From NCBI GenBank assembly GCA_002780805.1, contig PEUD01000110.1:1-8614 (forward strand): a stretch of 8,614 bases of DNA, written 5' to 3'. The translations under genes were made by a program, and so were the position numbers. Below, in pieces: positions 1 to 6,921 of this stretch. The DNA comes from Candidatus Omnitrophica bacterium CG02_land_8_20_14_3_00__42_8 (GTDB lineage: Bacteria > Omnitrophota > Gorgyraeia > Gorgyraeales > Gorgyraeaceae). Position 1 is the stretch's first letter; every line of letters begins with the position of its first letter. The notes beneath the pieces are model-generated. The model was given only the letters and a program-made list of their open reading frames with translations. It did no database searches and had not been told where the DNA came from.

Positions 1-172
1 CAGATTCATTTTTCGCGTCTATCCCTTTATAAGAATTGATTTTTATATCTATTATATCAACATCTATACCCTCTTTGCTTAGCCAACCGGCCAAATATAT
101 AAGTGCTATAGGCACTGTCTTTACATTGCCTCTTGTAGGAGGCGAAACTAAACAAATATCTTTTTTTATCAT
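1..172 (-). CDS. B12-binding radical SAM protein, N-terminal fragment (runs off left edge)
   Basis: This is the first 57 codons of a gene that continues beyond the left edge. I read it directly from the reverse complement, starting at the ATG at 172-170. The protein begins MIKKDICLVSPPTRG, then has a P-I-A-L-I-Y-L-A-G-W-L helix and a G-I-D-V-D-I-I-D strand. That pattern (hydrophobic strand, PP loop, proline plus L-x-Y-L-A-x-x-L helix, then V-D-I-I-D) is the usual start of the Rossmann-like cobalamin-binding domain found ahead of many radical SAM cores. The ATG overlaps the TGA of the upstream radical SAM gene as ATGA (172-169), so translation is probably coupled; I see no good Shine-Dalgarno sequence. 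The radical SAM core itself lies outside the window, so the full assignment is inferred from the N-terminus and from the neighbour of the same type. The substrate cannot be told. Confidence 0.75.
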   Translation of the reverse strand, partial: MIKKDICLVSPPTRGNVKTVPIALIYLAGWLSKEGIDVDIIDIKINSYKGIDAKNES

Positions 173-1719
173 GGCTTTAAAAGTTTTCTTAACTTTAAAT
201 AAGTCCTATCCCCCAAAATATTCCTAAGCGTTTTCTTAAATCGCGCGTCAAACAAAAAAACGCCTGCAATCATACTTACAATAAAATCACTTATAAGGCC
301 CAGCCTTTTGTTCAAAAAACTATAAAAAGAAATAAACCTGTCTGAAATAAAAGATCTTCGCACTTGCCCAATCTTTATGTTGTTGCCGCTGCCGCCCATA
401 AGCAATATTATCAGATGAAATATTTTATGCCGCATTTTTGCGTTTCTTAGAATTTTATAGCCGTGGGTTATCTCCGTATATTCCATGCGGCCTTTTACGG
501 CTATGCCTGCCTTTACTGCCATATCATAGATTTTGGTGCCTGGATAAAAAGCAAGGCTGTTGCTGTAAACGATAAAAGGCGCAGGAAAACTTTTAATAAG
601 CTGAATAGTATAAATTAAATCCTCCTGTGTTTCAAAGGGATTCATAACTATAAAATCATAACAGACTGCCATTCCGGAAAATTCGTGGAGCGACTTAATA
701 ATCTCCAGAATTTTTTCATTTGATATATTACGGTTATAAATATTACGCGCCACATTCTCGCTGCCGCTTTGTATACCTATAATCAGCTTATCCATGCCCG
801 CATCTACCAGGACTTTTATTTTATCCCTTGAAAATGTCCATGGTGAAATAAGAACCTCAAAAGGTATGCCAACCTCGCTTTTATATCTTTGTGAAAAATT
901 CAATATCTCGTCAAAGCCTTTGGCAAAAAAAGTATCGTCTTCTATCCAAAACCTTCTTACTTCAGGATAAATCCTGCGCACCTCTTTTAAATGGCTTATC
1001 AGATAATCTATGGAATAATGCCTCACTTTTTTCTGCCAGGGAAATTCCTGTATCATTTTAGGGCTGCAGCAGTAAGTGCAGTTATGCGGGCATCCGCGCG
1101 AACCCATTATGCTAAAACTGTCGAGGCGCATATGCGTTGGCTTTGGCGTTACCGGCACAAGGCGGTTTTCTTCAAGAATAAACTGATGTCTCAAATCATA
1201 ATCCGGAAAAGGATAATCGTTTAAATCCCGTTTCAAAGGCGCGCTTTGATTTTTCACGATCCTGCCGCTATTATTTAACCATAACCCCGGGATATTATCG
1301 TATGGCTCATTATTGGCCAGGCGCCGGGCAAGATCCACAATCAGGTCTTCTCCCTCTCCGTGGCACAGCATCTCAAAATCGTTAATCAAGCTTTCAGGCG
1401 ACAGTGACGCATGAATGCCTCCTATAATTATTGGCGCGCTGCATTTGTTTTTAAGATGTTTTTTGATTTCCACGGCTTTTTTCACGCCTGCTGTCATGGA
1501 AGAAATACCTATTAGTGACGCGCCGTTACAAATATCCTCCAGGTCTTTCCATAAAAAATTCCTGAAATCATCACCGTCGCTTTCCATAAGAACAATCGTT
1601 GGTTTAAACCCCTGCTCGATAAGGCAGGATGAAAGAATCTTGGGCCCCATGCCAACCAGGCTTCTGTCAGACGAGATTAAAACTATTTTCTTTTTATCAG
1701 CTTCTGAGCAAAGATTCAT
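169..1719 (-). CDS. B12-binding domain radical SAM protein
   Basis: Probable class B (cobalamin-dependent-type) radical SAM enzyme of 516-519 residues; numbering here is from a GTG at 1728. Residues about 13-150 form the cobalamin-binding Rossmann-like domain, with strand KKKIVLISSD, a G-M-G-P loop, GGIHASLSPE (103-112) and C-H-G-E-G-E-D (122-128). The radical SAM core follows, with the cluster motif C213-x3-C217-x2-C220 in GCPHNCTYC, then WIEDDTFF (251-258), GIQSGSE (318-324) and YPGTKIY (395-401). The DxHxxG cobalamin-ligand motif is absent, as in many radical SAM relatives, so any cobalamin would bind without that histidine. A hydrophobic stretch near 477-493 may touch the membrane. Known members catalyse methylations or other C-C bond chemistry; the substrate here is unknown, but the context suggests a glycan or lipid carrier. 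The start is uncertain: ATG at 1719 is preferred over GTG at 1728, and neither has a clear ribosome site. Both overlap the GT4 gene's end, by 23 or 32 nt. Confidence 0.9.
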   Translation of the reverse strand: MNLCSEADKKKIVLISSDRSLVGMGPKILSSCLIEQGFKPTIVLMESDGDDFRNFLWKDLEDICNGASLIGISSMTAGVKKAVEIKKHLKNKCSAPIIIGGIHASLSPESLINDFEMLCHGEGEDLIVDLARRLANNEPYDNIPGLWLNNSGRIVKNQSAPLKRDLNDYPFPDYDLRHQFILEENRLVPVTPKPTHMRLDSFSIMGSRGCPHNCTYCCSPKMIQEFPWQKKVRHYSIDYLISHLKEVRRIYPEVRRFWIEDDTFFAKGFDEILNFSQRYKSEVGIPFEVLISPWTFSRDKIKVLVDAGMDKLIIGIQSGSENVARNIYNRNISNEKILEIIKSLHEFSGMAVCYDFIVMNPFETQEDLIYTIQLIKSFPAPFIVYSNSLAFYPGTKIYDMAVKAGIAVKGRMEYTEITHGYKILRNAKMRHKIFHLIILLMGGSGNNIKIGQVRRSFISDRFISFYSFLNKRLGLISDFIVSMIAGVFLFDARFKKTLRNILGDRTYLKLRKLLKP

Positions 1720-2839
1720 AAAATTCACTGTATTTTAAGGCTACTTTATCCCAGGTTAAATTATCTGATACGTATTTTTTAGCGTTATTTGACAAAAGTT
1801 CACGGTTCTGGGCATGATCCAGCAAATCGATCATTGCCTCTGAAAGCTTCTGCGGGTCTTCCTGTTTGACCAAAACGCCGCTATAACCGTTGCGTATTAA
1901 TTCAGGGATACCTCCTACAGGCGTAGATATAACAGGGATCCCTATAGCCATAGCCTCCAGTATCGTCAATGGGCAGTTATCACTGCGCGAAGGAAATACG
2001 CATAAATCGGCTTTGATTATATATTCTGAAATTTTATCATGAGAAACCATGCCTGTGAAATCAATGCTATCCTGCAGCCCCAAAGAACCGGCCAGCGATT
2101 TCAATTCGCGTTCCTTCCACCCCGTACCGACAATAATGGTTTTAACAGGCCTTTTTTTAGCTATAAGGGCCACGGCCTCAATAAGTGTGTCTACGCCCTT
2201 CTGGTCATCAAGGCGCCCAAAATAAATAACAGTATCCTGCGTATGCCTTCTTCTATCATAACCGCATTCTAAAAGTTCAACGCCCACGCCGTTTAATATT
2301 ACCTTGATTTTATCAGGAGAAATACCCAGCCTGTGCGCCACATTATTCTTTGAAAAATCGCTTACCGCAATCGCATATTTAGAAAAGCGCATTGACAGTT
2401 TTATTAAATAATAACGTATATATCTTCTTACATGCTTGACAAAACGCACAGGATGATAAAAGAAAAACGGCGCGGCTATATCAGGAAAAAGCGGGCAGTG
2501 AGTTGTAGTCAGAAAAACTGTGCGCCTGCCTAAAAACGGAATCAATAAAACAGCCTCTCCTTCGATAGAGTGAATTATATCGAATTTTTCCCTGCGCAAG
2601 AGCCTGATTAATGCGAAAAAAACACTAAAAACGTTCAAATACTCCCTCTTAAAGTGATGCGCCCACGTAACGCTGTAATTTACAGCTGGAATCGGCAGTA
2701 TGTCCTCTGTCCTGGTATAAATTACATGCACGGTATGCCCCAATTCTGCCATTTTAGCAGCGATCTTATGTGTAACTATCTGACCGCCGCCTGTCTTAAC
2801 ATCCCACGGCGATGATAAGCATGTATAACAAATTTTCAT
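1697..2839 (-). CDS. Glycosyltransferase family 4 (GT-B fold)
   Basis: A 380-residue retaining glycosyltransferase, full length for GT4. It should move a sugar from a nucleotide donor onto a growing lipid-linked glycan at the cytoplasmic face of the inner membrane. The N-terminal acceptor domain starts MKICYTCLSSPWD with the glycine-rich loop T-G-G-G-Q-I-V-T (16-23) and later F-D-I-I-H-S (86-91). The C-terminal donor domain has VIYFGRLDDQKGVDTLIEA (204-222), a G-x-G turn (238-240), CVFPS (280-284), LEAMAIGIPVI (294-304) and VGGIPELI (308-315). The EX7E catalytic-type motif is present as D287-x7-E295, with Asp in place of the first Glu. The ATG overlaps the preceding gene's TGA as ATGA (2839-2836). 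A G-rich site, GGGGTG (2853-2848), sits 8 nt before the ATG and supports this start. Donor, acceptor and linkage cannot be read from the sequence. Confidence 0.92.
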   Translation of the reverse strand: MKICYTCLSSPWDVKTGGGQIVTHKIAAKMAELGHTVHVIYTRTEDILPIPAVNYSVTWAHHFKREYLNVFSVFFALIRLLRREKFDIIHSIEGEAVLLIPFLGRRTVFLTTTHCPLFPDIAAPFFFYHPVRFVKHVRRYIRYYLIKLSMRFSKYAIAVSDFSKNNVAHRLGISPDKIKVILNGVGVELLECGYDRRRHTQDTVIYFGRLDDQKGVDTLIEAVALIAKKRPVKTIIVGTGWKERELKSLAGSLGLQDSIDFTGMVSHDKISEYIIKADLCVFPSRSDNCPLTILEAMAIGIPVISTPVGGIPELIRNGYSGVLVKQEDPQKLSEAMIDLLDHAQNRELLSNNAKKYVSDNLTWDKVALKYSEFYESLLRS

Positions 2840-4050
2840 TCGCGCGGCACCCCGCTTTTCCTTAAATCAATAACGCCTTCTTCCTGCATATTATCTACCA
2901 TTAACATAACATTTGCGGCAAGGATACTCTTCATGCATTCCCGTGTAGGACAATCTGTTTTCAGGCACTCCAGCCTATCTTTCACAAATGAACAATCAGA
3001 ATTACTCTTTACATACCGAAAATGCTTTTCTTCATATGAATAGTATCTATTCAGGCCGGGCCCGATTATTCCTATTGTCGGCACATCTTCAGTAACAGCT
3101 ATCTGCATCGGCGCGCTGTTATTGCCGATAAAAAGCGAGGAACTCTTTATTAATGCGGCTAACTCCTGAAGAGTTGTTTTACCTATAAGATTGATAGGAT
3201 CTTCTTTCAGCAATGCCGCAATCGTCTCACCTAAACCAATCTCTGATTTAGCGCCAACCAGCAGAATTTTAACGTTGTAATTTTTTATCAAACTGTTGCC
3301 TAATTCAGCAAAGGATTCTGCAGGCCACATTTTGATTCTGACGTTACTGCCGGAGTGCAAACATACTAAAGCGTTTTTGCGGCCCTGCATAAAATCGTTT
3401 AAAAAAAACCCAACTCTGTCTTTTACCTCAAGGGATGTTGGGATACCTTCCAATTCCCTGCGCTCGCGCGCGCCCAAAAGCGAAACCAATTCAAGATAAG
3501 TATACAAATCCGCTTTTTCACCGGAAAAACTGTCCCTAATGCTGATATCATAAAAAAACCCTTTGTCGTCGGTATCCAACCCTGCTGTTATCTTCGCTCT
3601 TGCCGCAGAAACTGCCATCATGTTGATAATAAGCACAAAAGTGCTTTCGACTATATTCAGATTTACCAGGACATCAAACCGCCTTCGCCAGCTTCTAAAA
3701 TAAAGGAGTATAAGATCTTTTAAAAATACCGGGCTCAAAGGGTGCCTGAAATTCCCGCTCTTATCAAAAACATCTATATACTCAAAACTGTCTATATACG
3801 GCGAGTTTTCAAATATCTTTGAGTTTTTTCTGTTATCGCATATAAACGTAATCCTGGCTTCCGGGTATTTTAATTTTAATGCCTTTATCGCATGATTAGC
3901 CAGAACATAATCGCCAAGGCTTGCAAACTTCATAACAGCGATACGTTTAAAATCAAACGGGGGCGAAAGCGGTTTTTTATGTTTACCCAAACGCCGCCTT
4001 AAGATAGGCAATATTAAAGTTTCAATAAGAATTCTTATTCGCCTGGACAT
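2836..4050 (-). CDS. Glycosyltransferase family 9 (heptosyltransferase-like)
   Basis: A GT-B fold enzyme related to the ADP-heptose:LPS heptosyltransferases. The frame opens at an ATG at 4095 (419 residues, numbering used here). The ATG at 4050 (404 residues) is preferred because GGAG (4064-4061) lies 10 nt before it, whereas the 4095 start has no ribosome site and would overlap the previous gene by 74 nt. After a basic, hydrophobic N-terminus (16-40) that may bind the membrane face, residues 51-74 (R-I-A-V-M-K-F-A-S-L-G-D-Y) carry the family's opening strand and the aspartate D62, equivalent to the proposed WaaC base. The C-terminal domain has H-S-G-S (247-250), K255-x-W257-P, LIGKTTLQELAALI (303-316) and GNNSAPMQIAV (324-334). 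The usual D, G and H of the last motif are N326, A328 and Q331. Four cysteines (368, 377, 382, 387) near the end match the C-terminal pattern seen in many GT9 proteins. It likely transfers a heptose or another sugar. Confidence 0.88.
   Translation of the reverse strand: MSRRIRILIETLILPILRRRLGKHKKPLSPPFDFKRIAVMKFASLGDYVLANHAIKALKLKYPEARITFICDNRKNSKIFENSPYIDSFEYIDVFDKSGNFRHPLSPVFLKDLILLYFRSWRRRFDVLVNLNIVESTFVLIINMMAVSAARAKITAGLDTDDKGFFYDISIRDSFSGEKADLYTYLELVSLLGARERRELEGIPTSLEVKDRVGFFLNDFMQGRKNALVCLHSGSNVRIKMWPAESFAELGNSLIKNYNVKILLVGAKSEIGLGETIAALLKEDPINLIGKTTLQELAALIKSSSLFIGNNSAPMQIAVTEDVPTIGIIGPGLNRYYSYEEKHFRYVKSNSDCSFVKDRLECLKTDCPTRECMKSILAANVMLMVDNMQEEGVIDLRKSGVPRE
2848..2853 (-). promoter_or_regulatory. 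Probable ribosome binding site of the GT4 gene
   Basis: GGGGTG on the minus strand, 8 nt before the ATG at 2839, is one mismatch from the GAGGTG part of the consensus Shine-Dalgarno. It lies in the last codons of the GT9 gene, so it works together with the ATGA stop-start overlap. Confidence 0.45.
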
Positions 4051-5884
4051 GCCCCTCATACTCCATAAATTTTTTCCTGCCTGCTGCCAATTCATTTAGC
4101 AATGTTTCATCTGTAAATATTCTCCTTATAGTAGGTATGATTTCGGCCTCTTTTTTTACCAAAATAACACCCATGCCTTCAATGAAAGGAGAAAGATATC
4201 CCATGCCTTTATGCCTTAATTCAAAAATAACTACCGGCTTATCCAAAACCATAGCCTCAAGCGCTACTGTTGAATATTCTGCAATAACCGCATCACTGTT
4301 TGCAATGATCTCGTATATATCGCTGTACCACCGAAAAATATGCATATTCAAAGCCTTATTGTATTTTCTAACCAGATCTATTTTTTCTTCTTCCGCAAAA
4401 TCGCCGTGATGAAATTTAACCAAAAACTGCGTATCAGGCAATTTATTTACTTCGTTTATAAACTTCAGCAATACCTGGCTGGTATCGTAATGACTAGACG
4501 AAGCATTAGTGCTTCCCGCATAGCACGAATCCGCATAAAAAACTGTTTTTTTTGAAGAATCAAGCCCACATTTTTTACAAAATTTAACCTTGTCAAAATT
4601 AGAATAATTACGAATCAACAAATCCGCCACAGGATAACCCGAAACAACTATCCTTTCCAAAGATATGCCTCTATCTAAATAAAAATCTGTGCCTGCCTTG
4701 CCCCAAACCACTATTTTATCGCTGCGCGGCATTGGCAAATACGCGTCACGCACCGATATTCCATGCTGATAGCGCATTGTAGCAAGGCCTTTCCTCTTCG
4801 CCACAGAGGTAAATGATTTATGAAAAAGCGCGTCATCCCACGGCATCAGAAAAGTGTCCAGTTTGTATTTTTGTATGGTGTATTCGGCATAAGAAATTTC
4901 CAATACCAATTCTGAAAAAAACGCGACGTACCTGTCCCGCAACTCATTAGAAATAGCATCCCAAAAATTAACGCCTTTCCATATAAACTGCTTATCAAAC
5001 CCCGGAGAACTAATAAATTTTTTCCAGCAGGCATCGGGTAATTGTTTTGCCTCTTTCAAAAGCGAATCAGACAAATAGCTTTTACAATACCTTAACGGAT
5101 AAAATCTGACCCTGTTATTAAATACGCACCTCAAAAAATTTATGTGCTTAAGATTCCGGATCGCCGGCTGAGGCAGATAAACCTCGTAATCAAATTCCTT
5201 AAACAGCCGTTCCACTAAAGTGTAATAGCCTTTATAATGGTCAAAATATATGTTTAACCTGGATTTACCGCGACTCTTTCGCTTAATATTTGCCATTAAC
5301 GACAGGGAATTATTTACAACTGCCCAGAATATGTTCTGCATACTTGATTTTATAATGCCTGGTATACTTCCGGCAGGCATAAGAACCCTGTAAGTTTCAA
5401 AACTTTCCGAAGCGTATGGCCTTGCAGGCATATTCACCTTTTCAAACTTAATTCTGTTATCCGACAAAAAATTTAAAAATAACCTGCTTAAAAGGCTCTT
5501 GTCGTCAAAAATAATAAACTCTGCTCCGGGCTCGCTCTCCGCTATGCGTTTTATAAGCAATATATTTTTCAGGACACGGATAAAAAATTCTAAAACCGTT
5601 ACCTCAAGCATCTCACCTAATGAATAACCGCGAAATACGGTAAAATCCGCGCCCTGCACTTTATACCAATTCCTGGAAAAAGCAAGCGCGTCTTTCTCTA
5701 TTCCCAGGCAATCCTCAATAGAAAGATAATCCTTATATTCCTTTAAGATGACGCTGTCTGTTGCAGAAAAATCCTTAAGCCATAAATCCAGCTGCACTAA
5801 AATTATCTGATGCCCCTTATTTTTTTCAAGGAGCCCGGTAAGCATTTCTTTTGAACTTGTATTGCAAAAAATAATTTTTTTCAT
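4022..5884 (-). CDS. Two-part protein with C-terminal GT-B / CDP-glycerol-transferase-like region
   Basis: A 620-residue protein with no signal peptide and no clear membrane segment. The N-terminal part (about 1-200) is mixed alpha/beta, includes F-I-I-F-D-D-K (123-129), and I do not recognise it. Residues 207-600 look like a two-domain GT-B enzyme: QHGI (373-376), SDKIVVWG (388-395), V-S-G-Y-P (414-418), K-F-H-H-G-D (490-495) and SDAVIAEYSTVALEAMVLDKP (530-550). The QHG, G-Y-P, H-x-x-x-D and D-S/T-x-x-x-E pattern resembles CDP-glycerol glycerophosphotransferases (TagF type) and related capsule or surface-carbohydrate transferases. It therefore probably moves a sugar or a glycerol-phosphate-like unit onto the glycan; this is inference from weak family similarity. 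The ATG at 5884 begins MKKIIFCN, 13 nt after the methyltransferase stop, with only a weak ribosome site. Its C-terminus is overlapped by the GT9 gene. Alternatives are a capsule-type (PF05159-like) transferase or a nucleotide-sugar epimerase-like fold. Confidence 0.62.
   Translation of the reverse strand: MKKIIFCNTSSKEMLTGLLEKNKGHQIILVQLDLWLKDFSATDSVILKEYKDYLSIEDCLGIEKDALAFSRNWYKVQGADFTVFRGYSLGEMLEVTVLEFFIRVLKNILLIKRIAESEPGAEFIIFDDKSLLSRLFLNFLSDNRIKFEKVNMPARPYASESFETYRVLMPAGSIPGIIKSSMQNIFWAVVNNSLSLMANIKRKSRGKSRLNIYFDHYKGYYTLVERLFKEFDYEVYLPQPAIRNLKHINFLRCVFNNRVRFYPLRYCKSYLSDSLLKEAKQLPDACWKKFISSPGFDKQFIWKGVNFWDAISNELRDRYVAFFSELVLEISYAEYTIQKYKLDTFLMPWDDALFHKSFTSVAKRKGLATMRYQHGISVRDAYLPMPRSDKIVVWGKAGTDFYLDRGISLERIVVSGYPVADLLIRNYSNFDKVKFCKKCGLDSSKKTVFYADSCYAGSTNASSSHYDTSQVLLKFINEVNKLPDTQFLVKFHHGDFAEEEKIDLVRKYNKALNMHIFRWYSDIYEIIANSDAVIAEYSTVALEAMVLDKPVVIFELRHKGMGYLSPFIEGMGVILVKKEAEIIPTIRRIFTDETLLNELAAGRKKFMEYEGHVQANKNSY
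4061..4064 (-). promoter_or_regulatory. Ribosome binding site deciding the GT9 start
   Basis: GGAG on the minus strand lies 10 nt before the ATG at 4050, but only 1 nt before an in-frame ATG at 4059. An upstream in-frame ATG at 4095 has no purine-rich site at all. A second run, GAGGGG (4057-4052), is too close to any start to act. The spacing favours 4050 as the true start of the GT9 gene. The site lies within the coding end of the previous gene. Confidence 0.5.
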
Positions 5885-5897
5885 AACTTAGGTTTTG

Positions 5898-6914
5898 TTA
5901 TTGTTTACGCGCAACTGCCCACATATGCGAAGAAAGTAAATTATCAGCTAAAAATTTCTGAAATAGGCTGCCCAACCTTTCCCAGTCATCTACCAAAACC
6001 TGTTTTAAAAATGGCTGCCCTGAAAGGCTAAATTCACCGTCGATGACCTTTTTCCTGACCAATTCCGCATCCAACTTGCCAGGCGTTAATACCTCCAATG
6101 TCTCAAAACCGCATTTGCTGAATAAACAGGAAAACGAATCAGGATTAAAGTAATTAAGATGTTCGATATCTATTGAATTGGAAAAAGATTGTAATGTAGC
6201 TATATCAAACCCCTTGAAATTGGGACAGGTGACAATAATCAACCCTTTCGGTTTAAGCAATGAATTGCATTTAACCAAGAAATCGCGCGGGCAAAAAAGA
6301 TGCTCGATAACTTCAAAACTTGCTACAACGTCTATCGTATTTTTTTTAAACTTCACCTGTTCAAACTGCTTTTCAATAACTTCCAGCCCTTTATGCCTGC
6401 AAGATTCGGCTAGTGAAGGCGTAGGTTCAATAGCGATGACGCGCTCAAAAAGCCTGCGCTTTTTCACCTCTTCACAAAAAGTACCAAACCCAGCACCCAC
6501 CTCCATTAATGCGCCTGCGTCAATATTGTACCGTTTACAGGCCTTAGCCAATAATTTTACTCTTGGGACAAATATTTTATTGCGCCTGCTGTTTTCAGAG
6601 GCGGAAAAAATATGTTTATTCCAATATCTATAGTTTTCAGATGATGAATAATACAACCTCAACATTTTCAGTGTTGGGCGGGGATTAACATAAACTGTCT
6701 GGCAGGCAGAACAGCTTACATAAAATACACCATATTTTTTAAACATCCTGACCGAACTTTTAGATCCGCAGGCAGGGCACGGTATATAAACGAAATCTTT
6801 TTTGTGCCGTAAAATTCTATCAAGATCTGCCATATACTGCTTATTCTGATGCTGCATTAGACTGGCAGGACGAATCTCTTCTTCTGTTAAAATATTATGT
6901 TTAACCTTACTCAT
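5898..6914 (-). CDS. Class I SAM-dependent methyltransferase with N-terminal zinc ribbon
   Basis: A 338-residue soluble enzyme. Residues 46-71 hold a four-cysteine zinc ribbon (C46-P-A-C49 and C68-S-A-C71), followed by VYVNPRP (74-80). The ribbon followed by a 'Y-x-N-P-R-P' segment recurs in sugar and small-molecule methyltransferases of this type. The Rossmann core has motif I as E138-V-G-A-G-F-G (138-144), the acidic strand end I-A-I-E163, FEVIEHL (200-206, motif IV region) and LKPKGLIIVTCPN (220-232, the post-motif strand). From this I infer transfer of a methyl group from S-adenosylmethionine to a hydroxyl, amine or carbon of a glycan sugar or its nucleotide precursor; the actual acceptor is unknown. 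The ATG at 6914 is 7 nt after the flippase stop, with no strong ribosome site beyond a distant GAGG. It sits between the flippase gene and the glycosyltransferases, which fits decoration of the exported glycan. Confidence 0.86.
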   Translation of the reverse strand: MSKVKHNILTEEEIRPASLMQHQNKQYMADLDRILRHKKDFVYIPCPACGSKSSVRMFKKYGVFYVSCSACQTVYVNPRPTLKMLRLYYSSSENYRYWNKHIFSASENSRRNKIFVPRVKLLAKACKRYNIDAGALMEVGAGFGTFCEEVKKRRLFERVIAIEPTPSLAESCRHKGLEVIEKQFEQVKFKKNTIDVVASFEVIEHLFCPRDFLVKCNSLLKPKGLIIVTCPNFKGFDIATLQSFSNSIDIEHLNYFNPDSFSCLFSKCGFETLEVLTPGKLDAELVRKKVIDGEFSLSGQPFLKQVLVDDWERLGSLFQKFLADNLLSSHMWAVARKQ

Positions 6915-6921
6915 ATCTAAA

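Noticed and set aside
36..1738. Open frames on the plus strand at 36-227, 991-1224 and 1415-1738.
   Set aside because: They lie opposite strongly supported minus-strand genes with intact family motifs, and their translations show no domain pattern.
3397..3408. On the minus strand, a run of eight T followed by AAC in the GT9 gene gives an in-frame T TTA AAC heptamer (codons 231-233), a classic -1 frameshift signal, and could also be a phase-variable homopolymer.
   Set aside because: The -1 frame ends after about 16 codons with nothing recognisable, I see no clear downstream stimulatory hairpin, and the main frame is intact with all family motifs. A chance match in A+T-rich DNA is more likely.
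3469..3480. GC-rich alternating run (gcgcgcgcgc-like) inside the GT9 gene, considered as a hairpin or regulatory site.
   Set aside because: It is explained by the codons for G-A-R-E-R-R in a conserved reading frame, and no partner arm or terminator T-run accompanies it.
5885..5897. The 13-nt and 7-nt gaps between the first three main genes, considered as possible terminators or internal promoters.
   Set aside because: They are too short to hold a hairpin terminator or a promoter, and no inverted repeat is visible around them.
6178..6633. A 151-codon open frame on the plus strand, the longest opposite the main coding strand.
   Set aside because: It is fully antisense to the methyltransferase core, including motif I and the E-V-I-E-H-L region. 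Its translation is serine-rich with no recognisable motif, as expected of a mirror frame.
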